Source: Mayfieldus sp038329895 (lineage in GTDB: Bacteria; Actinomycetota; Thermoleophilia; Solirubrobacterales; 70-9). Taken from it: a stretch of 39,457 nt of DNA. Below the pieces are notes generated by a model. The model was not told where the DNA came from. It worked only from the letters and a program-made list of their open reading frames with translations, and did not search any database. The stretch covers positions 1 through 39,457 of the forward strand of contig JBBQNM010000014.1 in assembly GCA_038329895.1 (NCBI GenBank). The letters run 5' to 3'. Of this stretch, positions 21,594 through 30,362 are shown piece by piece; position 1 is the first letter of the stretch; the number at the start of each line of letters is the position of its first letter. The translations under genes were made by a program, and so were the position numbers.

Positions 21594-23005
21594 CTGCTGC
21601 GCAGCGGAAGCGTCGTGCGGATCCGGGTGCCCCCGCCCGCCCGGCTCTCTATCTCGAGCTCCCCGCCAAGCACCTCGACGCGCTCGGCACTCGAGGCAAG
21701 TCCGATGTGACCCTGCTCTACGGCGGAGTGCCGGCGTCCGGCCTCCAACCCGCATCCATTGTCGGAGACCTCCATCACGACGCGGCCGTTGTTGCGGGCA
21801 ACCGTCAAGCCGACCTCGGTCGCACCGGAGTGCTTGGCGGCATTCGTCAGCTGCTCGCGCCCGAGGACGAAGAGCAGCGAGTCGAGCGGACCGCAGGCTT
21901 CCGGGTCGACGTCGACCTCGGCCTGAAAGCCTGCCCGCTCGGCCTGATGATCCGCCACCTCCTGAAGTGCCGCCTCCAGCCCCGCGTGCTCGAGAATCGC
22001 CGGGTGCAGGTCGAAGATCGCGCCGCGCAGCTGCTCGATCGTCCGGGCGATCGCCTCCCGCGCCCGATCTGCTTTGTCACTGATCCCGGCCGGAAAACCC
22101 TGGCGAGCGAAGAGGAGGTTCTGCAGTGCCTCGTCGTGAAGCGCCTCGGCGAGGCGCCGACGCTCGGTCTCCTCGGCCTGAAGCACTTGGCCCACCAAAC
22201 GGCCACGGCTGGCGGAAACGTCAGATAGACGCTCTGCCTGCCTCTCGAGGGTCGCCTGCAGCGCCGCCAGCTCGTCGGCGCGCTGCTGGAGCGCCTCCGC
22301 GCGTTGCTCGGAGATCAGCAGGTTGCGCTGGAGATACTGATAGGCCAGCTGCACGACGACGAGCAAGCCGAGGGCCCCGAGACCGAGGTTTCCGTAGACG
22401 TAGGCGGTGGCGGTGGTAAGCAGTGCGAGTGGGCCCTCCGACGACGCCATCCGCGTCGCTTCCCGTTTGTACTCCGCCCGAAACGAGATCCCGTATGCGA
22501 GTCGGTCGTAAAGGCCTGCCAGGAGGAAGCTGAGGGTCGCCACATATGTATAGACGCCGAGCACCAGCAGCGCGAACCCCGGCTCGTCAGGCCTCAATCC
22601 GAAGGCCGCGACCAGCCAACGGCAGACCAGCCCGGCGGTGACAGCCGTAGCCGCGTAGTGGGTCAGATTCGAGACAACGTCCGGGAGCGATGTGCGCTCG
22701 TGTCCAGCGGCGAACAGCAGCGAGACGATGGAGATCGCCACCGCGGGAGCCGGGCCCAGCAAGACGATCGCGAAGATGCCGGGGGCCGTCGACGCCACTG
22801 TGATGTGCGCTTGCGGCAACCTCACCGCCAGCAGCTCGCTCGCAACGGAGAAGACCGCAAGCAGCAGGACAAGCGAGAGGGGCTGCCAATCCTCGGCCTG
22901 CGAGGTGGCGGCGGCGACCGCGCAGAGCCCGCCGAAGACGATCAGGTTGCCGACGAGGACTTTCCGTTCGCGTCGCTCCGGCACCCGCGCCGAGATCCAC
23001 GACAT
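21590..23005 (-). CDS. HisKA_3 sensor histidine kinase (NarX/DesK type), polytopic
   Basis: 471 aa from ATG 23005 (MSWISARVPERR); the longer frame upstream has no coding character. About six to seven membrane helices cover residues 20-230 and resemble an MASE-type sensor. A coiled coil (LLISEQRAEALQQRADELAA) leads to the dimerisation/phosphoacceptor helix with His290 in RRRLAEALHDEALQNLLFAR. The ATPase domain has N-box EQLTNAAKHSGA and G-box VSDNGCGLEAG and ends in GGTRIRTTLPL. Partner of the adjacent response regulator, arranged tail to tail rather than in one operon. The signal is unknown, probably membrane-related. Confidence 0.88.
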   Translation of the reverse strand: MSWISARVPERRERKVLVGNLIVFGGLCAVAAATSQAEDWQPLSLVLLLAVFSVASELLAVRLPQAHITVASTAPGIFAIVLLGPAPAVAISIVSLLFAAGHERTSLPDVVSNLTHYAATAVTAGLVCRWLVAAFGLRPDEPGFALLVLGVYTYVATLSFLLAGLYDRLAYGISFRAEYKREATRMASSEGPLALLTTATAYVYGNLGLGALGLLVVVQLAYQYLQRNLLISEQRAEALQQRADELAALQATLERQAERLSDVSASRGRLVGQVLQAEETERRRLAEALHDEALQNLLFARQGFPAGISDKADRAREAIARTIEQLRGAIFDLHPAILEHAGLEAALQEVADHQAERAGFQAEVDVDPEACGPLDSLLFVLGREQLTNAAKHSGATEVGLTVARNNGRVVMEVSDNGCGLEAGRRHSAVEQGHIGLASSAERVEVLGGELEIESRAGGGTRIRTTLPLRSS

Positions 23006-23341
23006 CGCTAGTCGCTTCCGACCGTGCAGCGCTCCCGCACTCGCCCGGCATTCGAGGAAGGTGGCTTTCGCAACCCTGGAGCGAGGGTCAGTGTGGTTTC
23101 GACGCTCACGTGACCTGGAGCTGGTGGGGCCGCTGCAATCCCCTCTTCCCTGTGGGCAGGGTACTACCGGGGTCGCTAACTGACCAGCCGACAAATAGGG
23201 GTGAAACTGCAGGGAAATATAAGTAGTACGTATCTGGGAACCGAGGCTTGCGGCAGCGCCGGCTACCGCGAGCCGGCCCGCACTCCGGCGCGGCTACCAT
23301 GCCCTTCGCCAAGCCGTTTCCTGCCGGAGGCCTAGATCCAG

Positions 23342-24772
23342 ATGAGCAGCGGGTCCACACGCCGCACCAAGATCGTCGCGACGGTCGGCCCGGCCTGCTG
23401 GGAACCTGAGACCCTTCGCGAGCTGATCTCAGCGGGTGCCGACGTCCTGCGGCTCAACTTTTCGCACTCCGATCGCGACCGGCACGCGAAAACGATCGAG
23501 CTTGCGCGGGCGGCGGCCGAGGAGGAGGGGCGCGAGGTGGCGCTGCTCGGCGACCTGCCGGGACCGAAGCTGCGGGTGGGCGAGTTCAAGGACGATTTAG
23601 TCGAGCTGGAGACCGGCAGTCACGTCCTGCTCACCACCGAGGCCGGCGAGGGTAATGAGAAGAGAATCCCGGTCTCCTGGCCGGGGATCTCGGGCGCGCT
23701 GCACACCGACGATCGGGTGTATCTGGCGGACGGCTCGATCCAGCTTCGCGTCGTCGCGCCGCTGGACGGTTCCGTTGACACCGAGGTCGAGGTTGGTGGC
23801 CCGCTTGCGTCACACCAGGGCCTCAACCTCCCCGGTGCCGACACCGGCCTGCCATCGGTTGACTCCGACGACCTCGAGTGGATCGACTTCGCTGTCGAGC
23901 ACGGGATCGACCTTCTGGCCGTCTCCTTCGTCCGCGATGCCTCCGATCTGAAGCCGGTGATTGAGCGGCTGGACTCCTTGGACTCCGACATCCCGCTTAT
24001 CGCGAAGATCGAGAAGCCCGAGGCTGCCGAGCACGCTGAGGAGATCATCGACGCCGCTGGCGCCGGGATCATGGTTGCCCGGGGCGATCTCGGCATCGAG
24101 CTGCCGCTCTCCCGGGTGCCGGTGGTTCAGAAGCGGCTGATTCGAGCCGCCGGGCTACGGTCCAAGGCGTCGATCACCGCCACCCAGATGCTCGCCTCGA
24201 TGGTGACCGCGCGGCGGCCAACCCGAGCCGAGGTCACCGACGTCGCCAACGCGATCTTCGACGGAACCGACGCGGTGATGCTGTCCGAGGAAACTGCGAT
24301 CGGCCACCACGCGGTCGAGGCTGTGCGGGTGATGGACCGCATCGCATGCGAAACCGAGCCCGACCTGCCTTACGGCGATTGGCTGTTCGGGCGCACCGAC
24401 CAGACCGGTCAGGACGTCGGCGACTCGGTGGCCCAGGGCGCGGTCGGGGCGGTCTACCGGCTCAACCTGGCAGCGCTTGTGGTTCCGACGACGAGTGGCC
24501 GGACCGCCCGGCTGGTGTCCGCCCACCGCCCCAAGGTCCCGGTGCTGGCGATCTCCCCGCGCATTGAGACGGTCCGCCGACTCAACCTGCTGTTCGGCGT
24601 GCAGGCGGTGCTCAGCGAGCCGGTCGATGACATCCGCGAGCTGCTCGACTACTGCGCCACGCTTGCCGCCCGTCACGGGGTCGCGAAGTCGGGCGACAAG
24701 ATCGCGATCACGGCCGGCCTGCCCGAACAGCAGCTCGGGACCAACCTCTTCGAGGTCCATCGAATCCCTTGA
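23342..24772 (+). CDS. pyk: Pyruvate kinase
   Basis: 476 aa, ATG 23342 with GGAGG about 10 nt upstream. Converts phosphoenolpyruvate and ADP to pyruvate and ATP, the last step of glycolysis, in the cytoplasm. N-terminal TKIVATVGPACWEPETLREL and RLNFSH; B-domain about 75-165; the active-site signature PLIAKIEKPEAAEHAEEI; metal site MVARGDLGIELP; ITATQMLASMV; and the C-terminal regulatory domain (VVPTTSGRTARLVSAHRP). Length fits the family. It is monocistronic; a double-hairpin repeat follows its stop, possibly acting as terminator. Confidence 0.96.
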   Translation: MSSGSTRRTKIVATVGPACWEPETLRELISAGADVLRLNFSHSDRDRHAKTIELARAAAEEEGREVALLGDLPGPKLRVGEFKDDLVELETGSHVLLTTEAGEGNEKRIPVSWPGISGALHTDDRVYLADGSIQLRVVAPLDGSVDTEVEVGGPLASHQGLNLPGADTGLPSVDSDDLEWIDFAVEHGIDLLAVSFVRDASDLKPVIERLDSLDSDIPLIAKIEKPEAAEHAEEIIDAAGAGIMVARGDLGIELPLSRVPVVQKRLIRAAGLRSKASITATQMLASMVTARRPTRAEVTDVANAIFDGTDAVMLSEETAIGHHAVEAVRVMDRIACETEPDLPYGDWLFGRTDQTGQDVGDSVAQGAVGAVYRLNLAALVVPTTSGRTARLVSAHRPKVPVLAISPRIETVRRLNLLFGVQAVLSEPVDDIRELLDYCATLAARHGVAKSGDKIAITAGLPEQQLGTNLFEVHRIP

Positions 24773-24780
24773 TCTGAGGG

Positions 24781-24830
24781 GCGGCGACACAAGGTGTCGC
24801 CGCAGGGGCATGTCAGGCGGCGCAGCCGCC
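24781..24830 (-). repeat. Double-hairpin intergenic repeat, copy A
   Basis: On the minus strand: GGCGGC-TGC-GCCGCC hairpin, linker TGACATGCCCCT, then GCGGCGACAC-CTT-GTGTCGCCGC hairpin. The layout and linker match copies B and C between ftsI and murE while both stems differ in sequence and keep pairing. It lies 8 bp after the pyk stop and may stop transcription there. Confidence 0.75.
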
Positions 24831-24882
24831 GCACTTGTTCTCGCCCGGGGGCGAGTCGGGCTCGGTGCTGGCTTGACGGGGC

Positions 24883-26025
24883 ATGGGCGCGATTGAGCGC
24901 CAGCGCGACGAGCTTGCGGCGCGGCTGCGGGAGGCGCTTATCGAGCGCCGGCGGGCCGACGCAGCGGCGGGCCGGCGCCCGCAGGGAGACCTTCCCGAGG
25001 CAGTGGGGGAGCTGGTCGGGCGCGAGGCGGCGATCCTGCCGATTCGCGAGCGCGAGGAGATCGTCGCTCGCATTCTTCGCGACACCGTCGGCCTCGGGCC
25101 GCTTGAGGAGCTTCTCGCCGACCCCGAGGTCGAGGAGGTGATGGTCAACGGGCCCGACCGCGTCTACGTCGAGCGCCGCGGGCGGATCGAGCCGACCGAG
25201 GTCCACTTTGCCGACGAGGCCGAGCTTCGCAACTCGATCGAGCGCATCCTGGCGCCGCTCGGGCGCCGCGTGGACGAACTGAGCCCGATGGTCGACGCCC
25301 GCCTCGCCGATGGGTCGCGGGTCAACGTCGTGATCCCGCCGCTCGCCGTGGACGGTCCGGCGCTCTCGATCCGCCGCTTCGCGGCTGCCCGCCCGGGTCC
25401 CGCGGATCTTGTTGAGCTGGGGACGCTCACGCCGCAGATGCGCGGCCTGCTCGAGGTCGCGGTGCGCGAGCGTCGCAGCCTGCTGGTCAGCGGCGGCACC
25501 GGCTCGGGCAAGACAACTTTGCTCAACGCCTTGTCCAGCTTCGTCGCCGCCGAGGAGCGGGTGGTGACGATCGAGGACGCGGCCGAGCTGCGCCTCCAGC
25601 AACCCCACGTCGTGCGGCTGGAGAGCCGGCCGGCAAGCGTCGAGGGCCGCGGCGAGGTGACGGTCCGCGACCTGCTGCGCAACGCCCTGCGCATGCGCCC
25701 CGATCGAATCGTGATCGGCGAAGTACGGGGCCCGGAGGCGCTTGACCTGCTCACGGCGCTCAACACCGGTCACCGCGGGGCGCTGTCGACCGTGCACGCG
25801 AACTCGCCCGCCGACGCGCTGCGCAGATTGGAGACGCTTGCACTGATGGCCGGCGTCGGGCTGCCGCACGCGGCGATTCGCGAGCAGCTGGGGCGCGGCT
25901 TCGAGCTGGTCGTCCACCTCGAGCGACTGGCCGACGGGCGACGCGTCGTCGCCGAGATCGCCGAGGTGGTGCGGGCCGCCGGCGGTCCCGCGACCCGCGC
26001 GTTGGTCGTCAGGGAGTCAGATTGA
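24883..26025 (+). CDS. cpaF: Tad/Flp pilus assembly ATPase
   Basis: 380 aa, ATG start. A helical N-terminus is followed by the secretion-ATPase domain: GLGPLEELLADPEVEEVMVN, Walker A GGTGSGKTT with Lys210, the Asp box VVTIEDAAELRLQQPHVVRL, Walker B-like RPDRIVIGEVRGPEALDLL, and the His box TGHRGALSTVHANSP. This is the CpaF/TadA type that powers Flp pilus extension. tadB starts inside its stop (TTGA), and tadC follows by the same rule, so the three are one translation-coupled unit. No prepilin or prepilin peptidase gene is seen in the window. Confidence 0.93.
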   Translation: MGAIERQRDELAARLREALIERRRADAAAGRRPQGDLPEAVGELVGREAAILPIREREEIVARILRDTVGLGPLEELLADPEVEEVMVNGPDRVYVERRGRIEPTEVHFADEAELRNSIERILAPLGRRVDELSPMVDARLADGSRVNVVIPPLAVDGPALSIRRFAAARPGPADLVELGTLTPQMRGLLEVAVRERRSLLVSGGTGSGKTTLLNALSSFVAAEERVVTIEDAAELRLQQPHVVRLESRPASVEGRGEVTVRDLLRNALRMRPDRIVIGEVRGPEALDLLTALNTGHRGALSTVHANSPADALRRLETLALMAGVGLPHAAIREQLGRGFELVVHLERLADGRRVVAEIAEVVRAAGGPATRALVVRESD

Positions 26026-26873
26026 GCGGCGGCGGTCCGACTCTCCTGCTCGGTGCGGGCGCCGGAGCGCTGGTCGCCCTGGCGGTGCGCGAGGGGATAT
26101 TGGGGACGCCTGCCCTCGCCGCCTGGTTCCGCGACGCGCTCGAGCCGCTGGCGCGGGCACGCCGCGAGGGCTATGCGCCGTCGGCGATCGAGCGTCGCCG
26201 TCTCGCCGCGCTGGGGACTGGTGGGGCTCTGCTACTCGGTCTGTTGATCGCGGGACCGGGGTTTGGCCTGCCGCTGGCGGTCGCTGGGCCGGCGCTGGCA
26301 GCCTGGGCCGTGAGCCGAGGACGCTCGCGATACCGCCGCAATGTCGAGCGGGCGATGCCCGAGATCGCGTCCGCGGTCGCCGACTCGCTCAGCGCTGGTC
26401 GCTCGCTGCGCGCTTCGCTGACCGCCGCCACCGCCTCGCTCGACGGGCCCGCGGCGGTCGAGCTGGCCCGCCTCGGAGCCGAGTTGGAGCTTGGAACCCC
26501 AACCGCCGAGGCCCTGGCCGGGCTTCGAGATCGGCTGCGCTCGGCGCGCGTCGACGCCTTCGCGGGCGCTGTGCTCAGCCAGCAGCTCGCCGGCGGAGAC
26601 CTGGCGGGGTTGCTGCGACGCTTCGCTGAGGGAGCCGCCGAACAGGATCGCGCCGCCGAGGACGCCCGCTCGGCCACCGCGCAGGCGCGATTCACCGGGC
26701 TGCTGGTGGTCGCGATGCCGAGCGGCGCGGCTCTGTTTGCGGAGCTGATGCAACCGGGCTTTCTCGGCGGCATGCTCGCGTCGCCAGCCGCCGCCGCGAT
26801 GCTCGCCCTCGCAGCGGCGCTTCAACTCGCCGGCTTCGCCGCGATTCGCCGCTTCGCACGGGTCGGACCGTGA
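26022..26873 (+). CDS. tadB: Tad pilus inner-membrane platform protein TadB
   Basis: 283 aa. TTG start overlapping the cpaF stop (TTGA). N-terminal hydrophobic segment, a membrane pair around residues 65-100 (LGTGGALLLGLLIAGPGFGL, LAVAGPALAAWAVS), and a cytoplasmic T2SF-type helical domain (YRRNVERAMPEIASAVADSL, SAGRSLRASLTAATASL). A C-terminal membrane pair follows (LLVVAMPSGAALFAELM, AMLALAAALQLAGFAAI). Known: TadB and TadC form the platform on which the CpaF ATPase acts. Same order as in other Tad loci. Confidence 0.85.
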   Translation: MSGGGPTLLLGAGAGALVALAVREGILGTPALAAWFRDALEPLARARREGYAPSAIERRRLAALGTGGALLLGLLIAGPGFGLPLAVAGPALAAWAVSRGRSRYRRNVERAMPEIASAVADSLSAGRSLRASLTAATASLDGPAAVELARLGAELELGTPTAEALAGLRDRLRSARVDAFAGAVLSQQLAGGDLAGLLRRFAEGAAEQDRAAEDARSATAQARFTGLLVVAMPSGAALFAELMQPGFLGGMLASPAAAAMLALAAALQLAGFAAIRRFARVGP

Positions 26874-27697
26874 GCGGGCTTGGCCTGCTCGCCGCCTGCT
26901 CTGCCTTGCTCGCCGTTTGCGCGGTCCGCGAACTCGCGGCTTCCCAGCCCATGGTTGCCGCGCGGCTTGGTGCCCGGATGCGGCGGCGCGGGCTATGGGC
27001 GGCGCAGGGCGCGACTCTGCTCGGCGTCCAGGAGCGTTTGGCGAGGGCCGGCCTGCGAAGCCGCGTCTCTCCGGCCGGCGTGCTGATCGCGCGTGGGCTG
27101 GGCGCGACACTCGGCTTGTTCGTTGCGATGATCGCGGCGCCGGCGGCGCCGGGGAGGCTCTCCTGGCTGGTCCTGGTGGGAATGCCCGCCGCCGGCTTCC
27201 TGGCTCCCGATGCGCTGCTGGAGCGCGCCGCCCGTCTGCGGCGCGATCGCCTTATCGCCGCGCTACCCGACGCCCTCGACCTGATGGCGGTCAGCGCGGC
27301 GACCGGCCGCAGCACCGCCGCGGGCTTCGCCGAGATCGCCGCCAGCGGCGAGGGCCCCCTCGCGGTGGAGCTGGCGATCGCCCTGGCCGAGATCTCGGCA
27401 GGGACGCCGCAGGAGCGGGCGCTCGCGTCGCTGCGCGAGCGGGTCAGCGGGTCTGAGCTGGCCGCATTGGTCGCGGCGATCGAGCGCTCGCGACGCTATG
27501 GCTCCCCGCTCGCCGACCAGCTCCGCCATCAGGCGAGCGCGCTGCGCATCGACCAGCGCCGCGCGGTGCAGGAGCGGGCGGCGCGTGCGGCGCCGAAGAT
27601 CCAGCTGGTAGTGGCGCTGGTGCTGGTTCCCTCGGTGTTGCTGATGATCGCCGCCGGGTTGATCGCCAACGCCGACGTGCTGCTCGGCGGCTTCTAG
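26870..27697 (+). CDS. tadC: Tad pilus inner-membrane platform protein TadC
   Basis: 275 aa. GTG start overlapping the tadB stop (GTGA). N-terminal membrane helix (LGLLAACSALLAVCAVREL), then a helix pair around 75-115 (GATLGLFVAMIAAPAAPGRL, WLVLVGMPAAGFLAPDALL). The T2SF-type cytoplasmic domain follows (RDRLIAALPDALDLMAVSAA, TGRSTAAGFAEIAASGEG) and the protein ends in a helix (IQLVVALVLVPSVLLMIAAG). It resembles TadB in layout, as expected. It ends the visible operon: the next gene is convergent, so pilins must be encoded elsewhere. Confidence 0.85.
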   Translation: MSGLGLLAACSALLAVCAVRELAASQPMVAARLGARMRRRGLWAAQGATLLGVQERLARAGLRSRVSPAGVLIARGLGATLGLFVAMIAAPAAPGRLSWLVLVGMPAAGFLAPDALLERAARLRRDRLIAALPDALDLMAVSAATGRSTAAGFAEIAASGEGPLAVELAIALAEISAGTPQERALASLRERVSGSELAALVAAIERSRRYGSPLADQLRHQASALRIDQRRAVQERAARAAPKIQLVVALVLVPSVLLMIAAGLIANADVLLGGF

Positions 27698-27720
27698 CCG
27701 GCTGGGGCCGAGGGACCCCG

Positions 27721-28607
27721 CTACTCGCCGCACTCCTCGCGCAGCCGCTGCGCCACCGACGCGGCGGCCTCGCGCATCCCATCGAGGTGGCTGGCGTCCT
27801 TCTTGTGGCCGCTCACGTTGCAGCACAGCTCCCCCGACTCCAGCTCGAATGCGAACTTCTCCGGCGCCGAGTCGGTGAGCCAAACGATGAAGGTGGGGGA
27901 GAAGATCTGGCGCAGCCAGTTCTGGTCCTGGCCCTTGTCGACGAAGATCTCGTAGTGCTCCTCGAGCGCCTCGCTCTCCAGGTGCATGCGCTCCTTGGTG
28001 CGGAATACGTCCTCCATCTTCTCCATGAAGCGAAAGCCGGACTTGCGGTTGCAGTACAGGCCCGGCACGAATTGCACCGACTCGGGAAGGTCGACCATCG
28101 AGATCGTGAAGTGATAGTCGGTCTCCTGACGACCGTTCTTGTCGTAGTAGACGTCGGTGTAGGTGTAGAGGGCGAGGGTCCCGTCGACGCCGTCGGCGAG
28201 CGAACCCGTGAGCACGTCGTTTGCCTCCCGCTCGTCCCCCTTGCGCAGCAGTGGCGTCACCGGCGGCAGCGAGCCGCCCTCGGTGCGCGTCATCCCACGC
28301 TGCTGCGCGTAGATGTCGAAGAAGGCGTCCTCGGAGGCGGCGTCGGCGAGGAAGAAGACGACGATCACCGAGATCAGCACGGCGCCCCCGGCGGCGATCA
28401 GGGCCACGGCGGGGCTGGCGGCGATCGCACCGACGATCGCGGCCACGATCACGAAGATCGCGATCAGGACCTGGGTCAGGCGCTTGCGCAGCAGGCGGTT
28501 GAGGTGAAAGGCACGCAGTCGTCGGCGTCGTCGACCTGGCTCGAGGGAGGCGGCGCGTCGGCGGATGGTGGCGGAGCGTCGAAGGGGGGAGGCGCCCGGT
28601 CGCTCAC
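27721..28607 (-). CDS. Membrane protein of unknown function, apparent frameshift near the N-terminus
   Basis: The intact part (27721-28452 and a little upstream) encodes two membrane helices (VLIAIFVIVAAIVGAIAAS and VALIAAGGAVLISVIVVFFL) and a soluble domain of about 190 residues with strands such as DGTLALYTYTDVYYD and DYHFTISMVDLP. The frame stays open upstream (LRAFHLNRLLRKRLTQ) but has no start codon. Another frame starts at GTG 28607 and reads MSDRAPPPFDAPPPSADAPP, then SSQVDDADD. Inserting one base between 28518 and 28519 joins the two into a Pro-rich N-terminus, basic helix and membrane pair, a common design. Function unknown; it lies between the Tad genes and the dcw cluster. Confidence 0.6.
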
Positions 28608-28819
28608 GGGCGGAAATCTACCTCGCGTCGGCGGTCAGATCGGGCCCCAGGGGTGGGGGTCGAGTGCAAGGCGACTTGCATCTGAAGCTCCGTCGAAGAT
28701 GCCAGTTGCGCTGTTGAGCGGGCCGGTTTTTCTGCTCTGGCAAGCGGAATCCGGGCTCCGCGGAGGGCGGGTAGCAATTCCGTCCGACGGAGCGATTGAA
28801 ATTCCCGACCGGCGATGTG

Positions 28820-28848
28820 TTGCAAAGTGGGGCTCCGTGGGTTAGCGT
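28820..28848 (+). promoter_or_regulatory. Candidate vegetative promoter of the dcw cluster
   Basis: TTGCAA (28820-28825), 17-nt spacer, TAGCGT (28843-28848). The -35 matches four of six consensus bases; the -10 keeps TA and the final T. It overlaps the GTGGG boxes, as expected if MraZ blocks it. Confidence 0.5.
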
Positions 28849-28851
28849 GGG
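28827..28851 (+). promoter_or_regulatory. MraZ operator: three GTGGG boxes at 10-bp spacing
   Basis: GTGGG at 28827-28831, 28837-28841 and 28847-28851, exactly one helical turn apart. Known: MraZ represses its own cluster by binding direct repeats of this kind (TGGG-type boxes) upstream of mraZ. Confidence 0.8.
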
Positions 28852-28868
28852 CCCCAAGTTGAAGCCAA

Positions 28869-28911
28869 GGGCCGGGGTGATGAGGTTCCTCCCACCTCAC
28901 CACCTCGGCCC
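28869..28911 (+). other. Long hairpin in the mraZ leader
   Basis: A 17-bp stem (28869-28885 with 28895-28911), one G-U pair and one A-C mismatch, around a 9-nt pyrimidine-rich loop. It ends 39 bp before the mraZ start. There is no T-run; it may affect RNA stability or leader transcription. Confidence 0.5.
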
Positions 28912-28950
28912 AAACTTCTCCGCCCGCGCTAACAGGAAAGGACTCAGGGG

Positions 28951-29394
28951 TTGGCTTTTCGGGGTCTCTACGAGCACAGTCTCGACTCCAAGGATCGCCT
29001 CACGGTCCCGGCTCGCTTCCGCTCGGCGCTCGCCGATGGAGTTGTTCTCTCCAAGGGGCTTGACCCCTGCGTCGACCTCTACACGCCTGACGCCTTCGAG
29101 CGCGTCTCCGACACTTACCTCGCGCCGCACAGCCCGTTCAGCTCCGACGCGCGAAAGATGCGCCGCCGCTTCCATGGCGGCTCCTTCGACGAGAAGCTCG
29201 ATTCGGCCGGTCGCGTCCGGCTTCCCAAACCGTTGATCGAGCACGCCGGCCTCAGCGGGCCCTGCGTCGTGGTGGGGGCCGGCGACAACCTCGAGATCTG
29301 GAACGCCGACGCCTGGTCTCGACACGAGGCCGAGTTGGACGCCGCCGCCGCCGAGATCGCCGAGAGCCTCGCCGACTCGGGCGAGAGCACGTAG
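28951..29394 (+). CDS. mraZ: Division/cell-wall cluster transcriptional regulator MraZ
   Basis: 147 aa. TTG start (LAFRGLYEHSLDSKDRLTVP) behind AGGAAAGGA. It has the two expected AbrB-like halves, each with the family signature: SLDSKDRLTVPARFRSAL near residue 10 and LDSAGRVRLPKPLIEHAGL near residue 90. The second half starts after the RRFHGGSFDEKLDSAG stretch. Known: forms rings and binds GTGGG-type boxes upstream of its own gene, repressing the dcw cluster; three such boxes are present here. Slightly acidic tail (AAAEIAESLADSGEST). Next gene rsmH starts 8 bp downstream. Confidence 0.95.
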   Translation: MAFRGLYEHSLDSKDRLTVPARFRSALADGVVLSKGLDPCVDLYTPDAFERVSDTYLAPHSPFSSDARKMRRRFHGGSFDEKLDSAGRVRLPKPLIEHAGLSGPCVVVGAGDNLEIWNADAWSRHEAELDAAAAEIAESLADSGEST

Positions 29395-29402
29395 TCCCCC
29401 GA

Positions 29403-30362
29403 ATGGCCACCCTTACCTACATGCCGACCGAGCACCTCCCAGTCCTCGCCACCGAGCTTGTCGAGCTGCTCGCTCCTCAGCCGGGCGAGCTCGCGGTCGA
29501 CTGCACCTTTGGAGCCGGTGGCCACGCCCGTCTGATCGCCGACAAGATCGGCCCCACCGGCACCCTCATCTGCATCGATCGCGACCCGGTCGCCGAGCAG
29601 CGCTTTGCCGAGTTCGCCGCCGACGCCCCCTGCCAGACGCGCTTTGTCCGCGACGACTACGCGGCAGGTTTACAGGTCCTTTATGGCGAAGGCCACCGCG
29701 CGGACATGGTCTATCTGGATCTCGGAATCTCATCGATGCAGGTCGACGCCTGGGAGCGCGGCTTCTCCTACTCATACGACGCGCCGCTCGACATGCGGAT
29801 GGATCCCGACCAGGAGTTCTCGGCCCGCGATCTGGTCAACGAGTGGCCAACCTCTCGCATCGCCGATGTGCTGCGCCGCTTTGGCGAAGAGCGCAACGCG
29901 AGCGGCATCGCACGCGCGATCGTGCGCCGGCGACCGATCGAGACCACCTCGGAGCTGGTCGCCGCGATCAAGGCCGGGATGCCGCCCTCGGCGCGGTTCG
30001 GCGGTGGGCACCCCGCAAAGCGCAGCTTTCAGGCGATCCGTATCGCGGTCAACGAGGAGCTCGACTCGCTCGACCAGGCCTTGCCCCTCGCCTGGGACCT
30101 GCTGAAGGTCGAGGGCCGCTTCGCCGCGATCTCCTTTCATTCGCTCGAGGACCGTCGCGTGAAGCGCTTTCTAGCCGACCGCGCGAAGGGCTGCATCTGC
30201 CCGCCGGAGCTGCCGGTCTGTGTGTGCGGCCACGAGCCCGAAGCCGAGCTGCTGACCCGAAGGGCCCTGTCGCCGAGCGCCGCCGAGCTGGGGGACAACC
30301 CCCGCGCCAGCTCCGCGCATCTGCGCGCCGCGGTGAAGATCGGCGCCGGAGGATCTGACTAA
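29403..30362 (+). CDS. rsmH: 16S rRNA m4C1402 methyltransferase
   Basis: 319 aa, ATG start. Methylates N4 of C1402 in 16S rRNA using S-adenosylmethionine. Family features: HLPVLATELVELL at the N-terminus, SAM-binding VDCTFGAGGHARLI, LICIDRDPVA, the motif DLGISSMQVD, and the C-terminal ISFHSLEDRRVKRFLADRAK followed by a Cys cluster (GCICPPELPVCVCG), a variant of the usual tail. Length normal. TAATG overlap with the next gene, so ftsL is translation-coupled. Second gene of the dcw cluster, in the usual place. Confidence 0.95.
   Translation: MATLTYMPTEHLPVLATELVELLAPQPGELAVDCTFGAGGHARLIADKIGPTGTLICIDRDPVAEQRFAEFAADAPCQTRFVRDDYAAGLQVLYGEGHRADMVYLDLGISSMQVDAWERGFSYSYDAPLDMRMDPDQEFSARDLVNEWPTSRIADVLRRFGEERNASGIARAIVRRRPIETTSELVAAIKAGMPPSARFGGGHPAKRSFQAIRIAVNEELDSLDQALPLAWDLLKVEGRFAAISFHSLEDRRVKRFLADRAKGCICPPELPVCVCGHEPEAELLTRRALSPSAAELGDNPRASSAHLRAAVKIGAGGSD

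Larger units (their letters stand above)
28608..28950 (+). other. Intergenic region and leader upstream of mraZ
   Basis: 343 bp with no gene. The first 200 bp hold nothing I can name. The rest contains a likely promoter, three GTGGG boxes and a long leader hairpin, listed separately. It is the only promoter region visible for the dcw cluster that follows. Confidence 0.6.

Noticed and set aside
24673..25917. Long minus-strand frame of 414 codons opposite pyk end and cpaF
   Set aside because: Composition is that of an antisense shadow in GC-rich DNA; the plus strand carries clear CpaF motifs.
28604..28903. 99-codon minus-strand frame across the mraZ promoter
   Set aside because: It runs through the GTGGG boxes and promoter, and has no domain or ribosome site.
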